This document shows positions 21,189 through 29,815 of a stretch of DNA of 64,000 nt, one piece after another. The position numbers and the translations under genes are program-made. The notes beneath the pieces were generated by a model. It saw only the letters and a program-made list of their open reading frames with translations. It was not told the DNA's origin and made no database searches. This stretch comes from Saprospiraceae bacterium. Lineage in GTDB: Bacteria; Bacteroidota; Bacteroidia; Chitinophagales; Saprospiraceae. Within the stretch, counting starts at the first letter, position 1; every line of letters starts with the position of its first letter. The stretch lies in assembly GCA_016714085.1 (NCBI GenBank), contig JADJNW010000020.1, forward strand, positions 53,384-117,383, written 5' to 3'.

Positions 21189-21236
21189 GGGCATCACCCC
21201 ATCATCCTATTCCCCAATCACCCAATCACCTAATTT
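21189..21236. repeat. Reiterated-word spacer overlapping a stop codon
   Basis: Repeats of CCCATCA/CCCAATCA/CACCTAAT-like words. It covers the last four codons and the stop of the oligopeptidase gene (FKIR then stop). Confidence 0.6.
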
Positions 21237-23409
21237 TAAACTCCTCGTTCTTCCCCGCCAAATCCAACAAAAACGCATATTGCAGCGCTGTCTCATGCAA
21301 AGCTTTAAAACGCCCCGAAGCACCGCCGTGCCCGGCTTCCATATTGGTATGCAAGAGTAATGGGTTTTTATCGGTTTTCATTTCGCGCATTTTGGCAACC
21401 CATTTAGCGGGTTCAAAATATTGCACTTGCGAATCGTGCAAACCCGTTGTCACCAACAATGCCGGATAGTCTTTCGCTTCTACATTATCATAAGGAGAAT
21501 AAGACTTTATATAGTCATAATATTCTTTATTTTTCGGATTGCCCCATTCGTCAAACTCGAAGGTTGTGAGTGGAATGCTTTCATCCAACATGGTCGTGAC
21601 TACATCAACAAAAGGCACTTGCGCCACTACACCCTTCCACAGGTCAGGACGCATATTCACGACAGCACCCATCAACAGACCACCTGCGCTACCGCCCATT
21701 GCGAAAAGCTTGTCTTTATTGGTGTAATTATTCGCCAAAAGCCATTCTGCACAATCAATAAAGTCTGTAAACGTATTTTTCTTTTTCAATAATTTGCCAT
21801 CTTCATACCATTGGCGTCCCATTTCTTCGCCGCCGCGGATATGTGCAATCACAAACACAAAGCCACGATCTAATAAACTCAGACGTGAAGAGCTGAAACT
21901 TGGATCCATGCTCGCGCCATAAGAACCGTAGCCGTAGAGTAGGAGCGGGGACTTGCCGTTTTTCTCAAAACCTTTGCGGTAAACAATAGAAACGGGTACT
22001 TTTGCGCCGTCACGAGCAGCCACCATCACGCGTTCGCTTTGGTAATTATTCGGATCAAAACCTCCAAGTACTTCCTGACGCTTCAACAACTTGAATTCTT
22101 TCGATTTCATATTATAATCGAAGGTCGAATTCGGCGTGGTCATTGATTGGTAGCCAAGGCGCAACTGCTCTGTATCGAATTCAGGATTGGTAGAAGTATA
22201 AGCTAAATAAGCTTCTTCCGGGAATTGAATATAATGTTCTTCGCCATTCCATGGTCGAATACGAATCTGTGTGATGCCATTTTTGCGTTCAGAAAGCACC
22301 AAATAATCCTTAAAAATATCCATGCCCTCGAACAAAACATCCGGGCGATTTGGAATTAATTCTTTCCAATTTTCTTTGGATGTTGCCGTTTCTGATGTTT
22401 CCATCAAGCGGAAGTTCTTGGCATCCAGATTAGTACGAATATAAAATTTATTACCATAATGATCAATGCTATATTCCAATCCGCGTTCGCGCAATTGGAA
22501 CGGACGGAATTTGCCATCGGGTTTATCTGCTTCCAAAATATGATATTCTTGCGCAAGCGTTGTAGAAGTACCGATTATAATATACTTATCTGATTTTGTG
22601 CGATATACAAATGCATTATAAGTATCATCTTTCTCGTTAAAAATCTCTTTATCCTGTGAGGCGGGTGTGCCCAGTTTATGCTTCATAATTTTATAACCAC
22701 GCAGCGTTTCCAGGTCTTTAGCTGTATAAAAAATCGTTTTATTGTCGCTAGCCCAAGCGAAACCAGGCTGCGCTCCTGGAATTTGATCTTCCAGCATTTC
22801 GCCTGTTTCTAAGTTCTTGAATTTTATAGTGTAAATGCGGCGGCTCAAGGTATCATCGCCATAAGCCAGGATTTTATTATCGGGACTAACCGACAAACCT
22901 GCTACATTGAAATAATCAAAAGACTTCGCTAATTCATTGACATTCAACATGATCTCTTCAGATGCTTCCAATGTTCCTTTCTTGCGACTGTAGATCGGAT
23001 ATTCCTGACCCTGCTCAAAGCGCGTGAGGTACCAATAGCCATTGTCTTTGTAGGGGACGCTTTGGTCTTGTTCTTTGATGCGGCCTTTCATCTCCTGGAA
23101 CAACTTATCCTGAAACCCTTTGGTGTGTTCCATCATTTTTTCTTTATAATCGTTTTCTGCTGTCAGATAGGCGATTACATCAGGATTTTCGCGTTCGTTG
23201 AGCCAATAATAATTGTCGATTCGGGTATCACCGTGTATGCTCAGTTCTTTCGCAACTTTGGTAGCCGTAGGCGTCGGTATATCTTTTGCGTACATTGCGC
23301 TCTCGTTGGTCATATCTTGACTGTTATCTTTGTTGCAACTTGCAAAAAAAGCAAATGCTGCCAAAAATAAAAAAGCATGTTGTGGAATTTTCCATTTAAA
23401 AGTTGTCAT
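21226..23409 (-). CDS. Prolyl oligopeptidase family serine peptidase (oligopeptidase B-like), lipoprotein
   Basis: 727 residues; S9A peptidase that cleaves short peptides, probably after basic residues as in oligopeptidase B. A lipoprotein signal with lipobox Cys (LAAFAFFASCNKD) places it at a membrane facing the periplasm. Then comes the propeller domain starting HGDTRIDNYYWLNERENPDV, typical of PtrB, and the catalytic domain: PLLLYGYGSYGASMDP, Ser574 in AMGGSAGGLLMG, Asp659 in TGLHDSQVQYFEP and His694 in EAGHGGASGR. Motif IAHIRGGEEMGRQWYEDGK is characteristic of the family. Length is normal for a lipoprotein member. It is transcribed alone and ends at a strong hairpin. Confidence 0.93.
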   Translation of the reverse strand: MTTFKWKIPQHAFLFLAAFAFFASCNKDNSQDMTNESAMYAKDIPTPTATKVAKELSIHGDTRIDNYYWLNERENPDVIAYLTAENDYKEKMMEHTKGFQDKLFQEMKGRIKEQDQSVPYKDNGYWYLTRFEQGQEYPIYSRKKGTLEASEEIMLNVNELAKSFDYFNVAGLSVSPDNKILAYGDDTLSRRIYTIKFKNLETGEMLEDQIPGAQPGFAWASDNKTIFYTAKDLETLRGYKIMKHKLGTPASQDKEIFNEKDDTYNAFVYRTKSDKYIIIGTSTTLAQEYHILEADKPDGKFRPFQLRERGLEYSIDHYGNKFYIRTNLDAKNFRLMETSETATSKENWKELIPNRPDVLFEGMDIFKDYLVLSERKNGITQIRIRPWNGEEHYIQFPEEAYLAYTSTNPEFDTEQLRLGYQSMTTPNSTFDYNMKSKEFKLLKRQEVLGGFDPNNYQSERVMVAARDGAKVPVSIVYRKGFEKNGKSPLLLYGYGSYGASMDPSFSSSRLSLLDRGFVFVIAHIRGGEEMGRQWYEDGKLLKKKNTFTDFIDCAEWLLANNYTNKDKLFAMGGSAGGLLMGAVVNMRPDLWKGVVAQVPFVDVVTTMLDESIPLTTFEFDEWGNPKNKEYYDYIKSYSPYDNVEAKDYPALLVTTGLHDSQVQYFEPAKWVAKMREMKTDKNPLLLHTNMEAGHGGASGRFKALHETALQYAFLLDLAGKNEEFKIR

Positions 23410-23439
23410 AATTATGCGTTTTAAGTCGAATGAATTGTT

Positions 23440-23467
23440 TTGGATGTGAAAAGTAGGAATAGTTTTG
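23440..23467 (+). promoter_or_regulatory. Promoter of the GNAT acetyltransferase gene
   Basis: TTG at 23440-23442 as -33, a 17-base spacer, and TAGTTTTG at 23460-23467 as -7. The predicted start point is near 23474, about 40 bases before the ATG at 23513. Confidence 0.5.
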
Positions 23468-23512
23468 CATTAAACGTTTGTCGAAAAGCATAAATTCTGC
23501 CAAATAAGTCAA

Positions 23513-24043
23513 ATGAGCTACGAAAATGACATTCGCATCATAGAAGCAACACCGCAACACATTCCTTTGTTACGAGACTTGGGCGAGCAAACATTCCGCG
23601 AGGCTTACGCCGAAGATACGGATACTGTCAATATGCAACTATACCTCAGCAAAACCTTTACCATTGCTAATATAGAAGCGGATTTTTACAATTCAAAAAC
23701 AATATTTTTATTGGTTCGCTGTGGCGATACATGGGCTGCTTATGCCTTGCTGCGTTGGGATCGTACGCATGAATTGCTGGAGGGCTCATCGGCGCTATTA
23801 TTACATCGCATTTATGTGTTGAAAGATTTTTGGCGACAGAAAATCGGTTCGATTTTATTACATCATATTATAGATTTTGCAAGAATGAACGGCTACGAAT
23901 GGCTCTGGCTGGTGGTTTGGGATCAAAACTTACGGGCAGTAAACTTTTATCAAAAATGGGGATTTGAACATTTTGGCTATGAAAAATTTCATTTTGGCGA
24001 AGAAGTCACCGAGGACTGGACCATGCGTAAACGCTTGATTTGA
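23513..24043 (+). CDS. GNAT family N-acetyltransferase
   Basis: 176 residues, cytoplasmic. The N-terminal strand is IRIIEATPQHIPLLRDLGE; the acetyl-CoA loop is HRIYVLKDFWRQKIGSILLHHI (Q/R-x-x-G-x pattern in RQKIGS), followed by LWLVVWDQNLRAVNFYQKWGFE, the usual C-terminal signature. Similar to spermidine/amino acid acetyltransferases, but the substrate is not readable. It is a single gene with its own promoter. Confidence 0.85.
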   Translation: MSYENDIRIIEATPQHIPLLRDLGEQTFREAYAEDTDTVNMQLYLSKTFTIANIEADFYNSKTIFLLVRCGDTWAAYALLRWDRTHELLEGSSALLLHRIYVLKDFWRQKIGSILLHHIIDFARMNGYEWLWLVVWDQNLRAVNFYQKWGFEHFGYEKFHFGEEVTEDWTMRKRLI

Positions 24044-24146
24044 TCACCCTGTTTTACAGAAATAATTTAATAAATATAATAAAAATTGTAGAAGAGTATA
24101 ATAATCACTTATGAAAACGAGCTTATCTTTAAATATTATACAAATA

Positions 24147-24746
24147 TTATTCCAATAACTTAAAGGAATCCAGGAATTTATCGGAAGAAAAATTCAAGCT
24201 TCGATCTTTACGTGTAATGGTTTGAATTGTGTAATAACGACGCCCGATAACGTAAGCTTTGGTTTTGATAAGCGCTTTACCATCGAGGTAATCAATCCGC
24301 CAAATTTTGCCGGGGTAGTCTTTATATTTGGCATTTCGCTCGTACATGAGCTCACCCTTTACCGCTTTTGCCGCGGATTCTACGGTTGCATCAAAAAAGT
24401 CTTTGAGTAATTCGGTTGAGTCAGAATGAATCGCGCCTTCAGGATAATCGCAATAGCTCAACATATATAGCACATTATCAGCGTTTTGTTGATTTGTCTG
24501 GAAAAAGAAAACATGGTAAGCCAGCGTACCTATTGGGGTTTGGATAGAATCAATCTTTTGTGTCATTTCACCCGGCGATAAAATGCTAAAATGACCATCA
24601 TAGGAATTAAACTCCCGCCAGCTCTTGCTTTCGGGCGATAAATCTATTTTGAGACCAAAAGGCGTAGGAATCGTATCCATGGCTTCCGCCCCAAATGCTA
24701 CAATCTTAATTAAAGAAAAAAGAACAATAAAAAAACAATATTTCAT
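24147..24746 (-). CDS. Exported protein of unknown function
   Basis: 199 residues. The ATG at 24746 opens a signal peptide (MKYCFFIVLFSLIKIVAFGAEA); an upstream start at 24785 would bury it. The mature part has EFNSYDGHFSILSPGEMTQ, a pattern seen in small periplasmic proteins of the PsbP/DUF1795-like fold (a strand 'DGHFSILSPG', then a predicted alpha/beta sandwich), and ends SDKFLDSFKLLE, where such proteins often end with 'F..SF'. The relation is by pattern only. No neighbour suggests a role. Confidence 0.7.
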   Translation of the reverse strand: MKYCFFIVLFSLIKIVAFGAEAMDTIPTPFGLKIDLSPESKSWREFNSYDGHFSILSPGEMTQKIDSIQTPIGTLAYHVFFFQTNQQNADNVLYMLSYCDYPEGAIHSDSTELLKDFFDATVESAAKAVKGELMYERNAKYKDYPGKIWRIDYLDGKALIKTKAYVIGRRYYTIQTITRKDRSLNFSSDKFLDSFKLLE

Positions 24747-24886
24747 ATTCAAAATAAATCGCTTGCGAAAATGATAAATGTTCAATAATCAATGTTTAAT
24801 AATAATAGAGCGTTTCAAGAACGAGAAAGTTGTACGAAAATTGGCGCGAAGCTTAAAAAATATTACATTTTACAAAAAAATTGCTT

Positions 24887-25435
24887 GTGCAGTTATATAA
24901 AGAAAATTTATTAGTAAAAACCAATTTAGGACGCCTCATGGCGGCACAGCATTATTGGGACAAAGGTTGGTATCACCGGCAAGCGATATTTTATCTTTCT
25001 ACGGATCAAGCCTTGAGTATGCCTGATATTGCGCCTTTGGCGGCTTTTCTGCGGACGCATCATTTCACTGCTGCTGAAGTAGAATATTTAGCCAGCTTGG
25101 GCCTTGCGGAACGATTCTTAAATGCTTTGCAGCGCCTGAAACCTGGATTGACACTTTATGCTGCTAAAAGGGAAGCGCTTGTTTTGCCAACACAACCAAT
25201 GCTGATGTTGAAATCCGCTTACGTCGAAGCGCAAGTCTCCAGCATTCCGATTTTATATTTTTTGCAGGCAACTATTTCAATCCCATTATATTATGAATGC
25301 ATTGCTGAAGAATCGGAGCAGGGAAATTGGCAATCGACACACTTAAATCCGGCTTCAATTCTTAACTTTGAGGAAATGGATAATATGCAAGCAGTTTTTA
25401 TAGATGGAAAACTTGTATTGGAATCCGATTTGTAA
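24887..25435 (+). CDS. Orphan nicotinate phosphoribosyltransferase-like N-terminal domain protein
   Basis: 182 residues. YKENLLVKTNLGRLMAAQHYW, then FTAAEVEYLASLGL, LTLYAAKREALVLPTQP and YVEAQVSSIPILYFLQATI follow, block by block, the N-terminal domain of nicotinate phosphoribosyltransferase (compare the family's '.LLTDLY.LTMAQAYW', 'F...D..YL.SLG', 'G.VYA.PEGE.VFP.EP', 'EAQL.E..LLN..N..T'). The catalytic barrel is absent: after IPLYYECIAEE comes a short tail and a stop, and the next gene starts 12 bases on. There is no ATG before residue 18; GTG at 24887 best fits the family N-terminus (TTG at 24881 is possible). Co-directional with the NrtR-type regulator, which suggests a role in sensing or scaffolding in NAD metabolism (inference). 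Confidence 0.7.
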   Translation: MQLYKENLLVKTNLGRLMAAQHYWDKGWYHRQAIFYLSTDQALSMPDIAPLAAFLRTHHFTAAEVEYLASLGLAERFLNALQRLKPGLTLYAAKREALVLPTQPMLMLKSAYVEAQVSSIPILYFLQATISIPLYYECIAEESEQGNWQSTHLNPASILNFEEMDNMQAVFIDGKLVLESDL

Positions 25436-25447
25436 AATCAATCGCAA

Positions 25448-26167
25448 ATGGCTTATACCTATGACTATCCGCGCCCTGCACTTACTGTTGACTGCGTGAT
25501 TTTTGGTTTGGGCGAAGGTAGCAGACTCAAAGTCTTGCTCATCCAGCGAGGTCACGAGCCGTTCCGGGGCTGTTGGGCTTTACCTGGCGGATTTGTACAA
25601 ATGGAGGAAACCTTGGAAGAAGCTGCTTTGCGCGAACTAGAAGAAGAAACAGGTGTTGCCAATGTGTTTATCGAGCAATTATACACCTTTGGTGATCCTG
25701 AACGCGACCCGCGCGGCAGGGTAGTGAGCGTGGCATATTTTGCTTTGGTGAATTTAGCCGAGCATCCGGTACAAGCATCTTCTGATGCGAAAAATGTACA
25801 ATGGTTTGAAATTGAACAACTTCCATCGCTTGCTTTTGATCATAATTATATTCTTCAAATTGCGATTAACCGTTTGCGAAGCAAAGTGCGGTATCAGCCA
25901 ATTGGCTTTGAATTATTGCCGGAGCAATTTACCTTGACGCAATTACAAAATCTTTATGAAGCGATTCTTGGTGTAAAAGAACCATTGAATAAGCGTAATT
26001 TTCGGACTCGAATTTTAAAGATGGGTGTTTTAAAAGAAGTTGGAAAGCAAGAAGGCGTTGCGCATCGCCCAGCCAAGTTGTATAGTTTTGATAAAGAACG
26101 GTACGAGCAATTAGCCCGCGAACGCTACGAAGACCTGATCAAAAGAGGTGTTGATTTTGAGATTTGA
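25448..26167 (+). CDS. NrtR-type NUDIX transcriptional regulator
   Basis: 239 residues. The N-terminal NUDIX fold begins ALTVDCVIFGL and has WALPGGFVQMEE and the Nudix box region ETLEEAALRELEEETGV; a winged helix-turn-helix follows from about residue 150 (FTLTQLQNLYEAILGVKEP, KRNFRTRILKMGVLKEVG, RPAKLYSFD). In the NrtR family the NUDIX fold binds ADP-ribose or related nucleotides and the wing domain represses NAD-biosynthesis or sugar-use genes. The gene follows the NAPRT-like N-domain gene by 12 bases and precedes a WG-repeat lipoprotein gene by 11. The Nudix box is close to intact (REL.EE.G), so residual hydrolase activity cannot be excluded. Confidence 0.87.
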   Translation: MAYTYDYPRPALTVDCVIFGLGEGSRLKVLLIQRGHEPFRGCWALPGGFVQMEETLEEAALRELEEETGVANVFIEQLYTFGDPERDPRGRVVSVAYFALVNLAEHPVQASSDAKNVQWFEIEQLPSLAFDHNYILQIAINRLRSKVRYQPIGFELLPEQFTLTQLQNLYEAILGVKEPLNKRNFRTRILKMGVLKEVGKQEGVAHRPAKLYSFDKERYEQLARERYEDLIKRGVDFEI

Positions 26168-26178
26168 AAAGAATTATC

Positions 26179-27363
26179 ATGAAATCCAAAATTAAACTCA
26201 AGATATTTTTTTTCATAGGACTCCTGATTTTTTGGGGTTGTCGATCTGATAAAACCGACGAATCCACGGAATCTACTGCAAATACCGAAGCAAAATTGCC
26301 AGCTCCTGAAACCGATTTTGAAGCATCGGCATACAAATGGGGATTTATTGATCGAGATGGAAGCCTTGTAATTCCTGCAAAATACGACGATACGGGCGAT
26401 TTCTCTGAAGGTTTGGCGGCGGTACGTATCGAAGGCAGATGGGGCTATATCAATACACAAGGCAAGGAGGCGATTCCCATACAATTTAAAGGGGCTTGGG
26501 CGTTTTCAGAAGGATTGGCGAGGGTGTTGACTTATGAGGATAAAATGGGATTTATCAATAAAAATGGGGATTGGACGGTACAGCCTTCTTTAGATGAAGC
26601 ACAAGATTTTCAGGAGGGCAGAGCGCGTATTCGCAAAGGCGATTTCTATGGTTTTATTGATAAATCTGGGAAAGAGGTTATTCTTGCTCAGTTTGAAAGC
26701 GCTGCGACTGCCTTTGAAAATGGCATGGCAAAAGTAAAAATCAATGGTAAATATGGACTGATTGACATTACTGGAAAGCTTATTTTACCTGCAGAATATG
26801 AGAATGTCTGGGCTTTTGCAGATGATTTGGCTCGGGTGAAATTGGATAATAAATTTGGATTTGTAAACAAAAACGGAAAATTAATAATCCCTGCTCAATT
26901 CAAGGCTGCGCAGGATTTTGCTAATGGATTTGCTGCGGTTAAAGAGAATGATTTGTATGGCTTGATTGATAAAAATGGGAAATTTGTGGTATCGCCTCAA
27001 TACAATCAAATGTGGTATGCAGAAGAAGGCTTGTGGTGTGTAGAGAAAAACGGAAAATTTGGTTGTATTAATGCTTTTGGCGAAGTGGTGGTGCCTTTTC
27101 GTTTTGATCAGTTGTATAGTTTTTCCGAGGGTTTGAGCAGTTATCAAGTAGGGCGCTTGTGGGGACTTATTGACAAAAATGGTAATATTATCACCGAACC
27201 TCAATTTGGCTTATGCTGGGCTTTCAAAGATGGCATTGCGCGTGCTGCTGTTTATGGTGGGATCGCTTTTGTCAATCGGAGTGGAGAAATTCTTATTGAA
27301 CCTCGTTATTTGGATGTGCGCGATTTTTCGGAAGGATTGGCAAAAGCCCAAGTGTATCAGTAA
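26179..27363 (+). CDS. WG-repeat lipoprotein
   Basis: 394 residues. The ATG at 26179 gives a lipoprotein signal with lipobox Cys in IFWGCRSDK; then a Ser/Thr/Glu-rich linker (DESTESTANTEAKLP) and about ten WG repeats of some 35 residues, each with the core '(W/Y/F)GFIDKxG' followed by 'IPAQFxxAxxFxxGLAxV'. Clear cores are WGFIDRDG, WGYINTQG, MGFINKNG, YGFIDKSG, YGLIDITG, FGFVNKNG, YGLIDKNG, FGCINAFG and WGLIDKNG. The WG family is a beta-repeat fold with unclear roles in binding at the cell surface. It lies 11 bases after the NrtR-type gene and 41 before purE on the same strand, so co-transcription is likely although a functional link is not evident. Confidence 0.9.
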   Translation: MKSKIKLKIFFFIGLLIFWGCRSDKTDESTESTANTEAKLPAPETDFEASAYKWGFIDRDGSLVIPAKYDDTGDFSEGLAAVRIEGRWGYINTQGKEAIPIQFKGAWAFSEGLARVLTYEDKMGFINKNGDWTVQPSLDEAQDFQEGRARIRKGDFYGFIDKSGKEVILAQFESAATAFENGMAKVKINGKYGLIDITGKLILPAEYENVWAFADDLARVKLDNKFGFVNKNGKLIIPAQFKAAQDFANGFAAVKENDLYGLIDKNGKFVVSPQYNQMWYAEEGLWCVEKNGKFGCINAFGEVVVPFRFDQLYSFSEGLSSYQVGRLWGLIDKNGNIITEPQFGLCWAFKDGIARAAVYGGIAFVNRSGEILIEPRYLDVRDFSEGLAKAQVYQ

Positions 27364-27404
27364 TTTATCAATTTTAAATTTTCTTAATATCCCAATTTCT
27401 TAAT

Positions 27405-27920
27405 ATGGTAAGTATCATAATGGGGTCCGATTCCGATTTACCAATTATGCGTCAGGCAGCGGATTTTCTGAAAGAAATGGAGATTTCGTTTGAGTTGACC
27501 ATTGTTTCTGCGCATCGCACCCCGGAACGGATGCTGGATTTTGCAAAAAATGCACACGAGCGAGGCACAAAAGTGATTATTGCTGGGGCTGGAGGGGCTG
27601 CACATTTACCGGGAATGGTCGCTTCTTTGTCGCCTTTGCCGGTGATTGGCGTCCCGATCAAGTCTTCTAATTCGATTGATGGATGGGATTCCGTTTTGTC
27701 TATTTTGCAAATGCCCAATGGCGTGCCGGTTGCCACTGTCGCTTTGAATGCTGCAAAAAATGCCGGGATTTTGGCTGCCCAGATTTTAGGTGTAAATGAT
27801 AAAGTTATTTTAAATAAAATCTTAGCATATAAAAATAATATGAAGGAAGAAGTAATAGCAAAAGCCCAAAAAGTAGAGGAAAGCGGCTACGAAAGTTATT
27901 TACAAAAAATAAAGAAGTGA
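27405..27920 (+). CDS. purE: N5-carboxyaminoimidazole ribonucleotide mutase
   Basis: Purine biosynthesis step converting N5-CAIR to CAIR, cytoplasmic octamer. Motifs: IIMGSDSDLPIMRQAA, TIVSAHRTPERM with the catalytic His, and GAGGAAHLPGMVASL. At 171 residues it is a class I enzyme, which normally works with PurK; no purK is in the window. The PIKSSNSIDGWDSVLSILQMPNGVP stretch shown in the sequence is standard for the family (positions about 85-108). The last gene of the 24.9-27.9 kb run. Confidence 0.95.
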   Translation: MVSIIMGSDSDLPIMRQAADFLKEMEISFELTIVSAHRTPERMLDFAKNAHERGTKVIIAGAGGAAHLPGMVASLSPLPVIGVPIKSSNSIDGWDSVLSILQMPNGVPVATVALNAAKNAGILAAQILGVNDKVILNKILAYKNNMKEEVIAKAQKVEESGYESYLQKIKK

Positions 27921-27943
27921 GCCATATATTATATGACCCACTT
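27915..27943. terminator. Weak hairpin over the purE stop codon
   Basis: AAGTG...CACTT and CATAT...ATATG pair with a small internal loop between them; the stop codon of purE lies in the first arm. It sits between two convergent genes and may serve both. Confidence 0.35.
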
Positions 27944-27966
27944 TAATAATATAATTTTCTAATTTT

Positions 27967-29499
27967 TTACTTTATATACAATTCAAATTCTGTTCGACGA
28001 TTTAATCGTTTACCTTCTGCTGTATTATTATCTGAAATAGGCCGAGATTCGCCAAAACCTGCATAACTCATGCGCTCAGCGGATATGCCGGAAGCGGCGA
28101 GGTATTCATAACATGACTTGGCTCTTTGCTCGGAAAGAATTTGGTTATTGCTATCAGCGCCCACATTATCGGTATGTCCTGAAATTCTAAGGGAATACAC
28201 AGGGTATTGTTTCATAATATTTACAATTTGATCCAGCACAGAATAAGATTCTGCCTTCAAAGTGGCTCTGCCTGTTTCAAATTGCACCGCACGCATCGCA
28301 AATTCCAAGACTTCCTTCACTTCTTCTTTTAATTCAGGACAGCCTCTATTACTTGCCAAACCGGCTTCATTAGGGCAGGCATCATCCGCATCAATCACAC
28401 CATCACCATCGGTATCCGGGCAACCAGCGTAAGGCCCCGCTGCATCCGGGCATCGATCATCTTTATCCGCAACACCGTCGCCATCCCGATCGGGGCAACC
28501 CATGGTAGCAGTTGTGCCTGCTTCGGTTGGACATTTATCGCTGACATCAGGAATGCCATCTCCATCTGTATCTTGTACAGGGCAGCCATTATTTGCTGGC
28601 GAGCCTGCTTCATCCGGGCAATTGTCAAAGCGATCTGCAACGCTATCTCCATCGCGATCAGGACAGCCTCTTGTAGCCGCGCTACCTGCTTCATCCGGGC
28701 ATTGATCATCTTTATCTGCGATTCCATCGTTGTCACTATCTGGGCAACCTTTGAGTGTACCTGGAATTGTTGGGCAGTCGTCTTTATTATTTGCAAAACC
28801 ATCACCATCGGTATCCGGGCAACCATTTGTTTCTATCTTACCTTTTTCATCCGGGCATTGATCGTCTTTGTCCGCCACGCCATCACCATCGGCATCCGGG
28901 CAACCTTTCAGTGCCTTTAAACCAGGCACATCCGGGCATTCGTCTGCTGTGTCAATCACGCCATCTTTATACGTATCCTGCTGTATCTTGCCAAGTCTAT
29001 AAATAAAACCCGCCCCAAACTGAAGATTATTGCGATTTTCCTCCATAGAGTAGCGGTATTCTCCCTGGAGATTCAGATAAGTATTGCTACCGAGTTTGAG
29101 ATCGAGTCCCAAGCCGCCGGGGATCTGTACATTAGAACCCGCACTTTTTTCAGCAACGATGCCTGCACCGCCAAACGCATAAGGAATTATTTTGCTATCG
29201 GGTTTCAAGAAATTTGCTCTAAGAATACCGTCAATGCTGGTAATATTTCGATTATTGATATCGCCCACCACATTTGCTACGCCTACTTTCAAAGGCACAG
29301 TCAGATTAATATAATTACCGATTCGATAGCTATATAATAATTCTAATCCATTCGTAATGTTCAGAGAATCAATAGAATTGACGCGACCGTAATCAATAAA
29401 AAGAAGCTTTGCGCCAATGGAATGTCGGGATTGGTTTTCCTGGGAATATGCTGCAAATAGCACACAGCATAGCAAAAGTGTAATTGTGCTTTTTCTCAT
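27967..29499 (-). CDS. OmpA-family outer-membrane protein with thrombospondin type 3 repeats
   Basis: 510 residues. Signal peptide (TITLLLCCVLFAAYSQ), an N-terminal beta-barrel of about 150 residues ending FGAGFIYRLGK, then about nine calcium-binding TSP3 repeats (DADGDGVADKDDQCPD, DTDGDGFANNKDDCPT and relatives) and a C-terminal peptidoglycan-binding OmpA domain with FETGRATLKAESY, LRISGHTDNVGADSNN, LSEQRAKSCYEYL and NRRTEFELYIK. Anchors the outer membrane to the cell wall and is typically among the most abundant outer-membrane proteins of Bacteroidota. Convergent with purE. The TSP3 part is also a DNA repeat and prone to copy-number change. Confidence 0.93.
   Translation of the reverse strand: MRKSTITLLLCCVLFAAYSQENQSRHSIGAKLLFIDYGRVNSIDSLNITNGLELLYSYRIGNYINLTVPLKVGVANVVGDINNRNITSIDGILRANFLKPDSKIIPYAFGGAGIVAEKSAGSNVQIPGGLGLDLKLGSNTYLNLQGEYRYSMEENRNNLQFGAGFIYRLGKIQQDTYKDGVIDTADECPDVPGLKALKGCPDADGDGVADKDDQCPDEKGKIETNGCPDTDGDGFANNKDDCPTIPGTLKGCPDSDNDGIADKDDQCPDEAGSAATRGCPDRDGDSVADRFDNCPDEAGSPANNGCPVQDTDGDGIPDVSDKCPTEAGTTATMGCPDRDGDGVADKDDRCPDAAGPYAGCPDTDGDGVIDADDACPNEAGLASNRGCPELKEEVKEVLEFAMRAVQFETGRATLKAESYSVLDQIVNIMKQYPVYSLRISGHTDNVGADSNNQILSEQRAKSCYEYLAASGISAERMSYAGFGESRPISDNNTAEGKRLNRRTEFELYIK
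28350..28965 (-). repeat. Tandem DNA repeat coding the TSP3 calcium repeats
   Basis: On the plus strand, words such as CATCCGGGCA, TCATCTTTATC and CCATCACCATCGG recur at 60-80-base spacing. They encode the aspartate-rich calcium loops of the OmpA protein. Confidence 0.75.
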
Positions 29500-29815
29500 A
29501 TTGGATTTCGTTTTGATATTTAGACGAAGATTTATCTTTCGGGTAACATATATTTATGAAATAACAAGATTGACTTTATGCTAATAATCTGTAATGCAAT
29601 TAGTTAGCAATAAAATTTTTATCGAACCTGAGAAAGATTTGTTATTTTTATTAAGGCGATAATTGCTGTGAAGGGAAAATTTTTGGAAAAATAAAACTTC
29701 TTTTACTTGAAAAATATAAAAATAGCGAATTTAAATAATATCCGACATAAAAAATATGGATGCTAGCATTCGGAACTTCCCAAAAGCCAGCATCCACATA
29801 TATTAACTAAAAGGA
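29500..29815. other. AT-rich spacer upstream of the OmpA gene
   Basis: A 316-base gap holding the upstream region of the OmpA gene and, at its far end, the terminator of the PspA-like gene. A long 5' leader is possible. No gene and no clear consensus promoter are seen. Confidence 0.5.
29749..29795 (-). terminator. Terminator of the PspA-like operon
   Basis: GGATGCTAGC (29758-29767) pairs with GCCAGCATCC (29786-29795) with one mismatch; on the minus strand the stem is followed by ATATTTTTT. It lies 20 bases after the stop codon of the gene at 29816. Confidence 0.7.
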
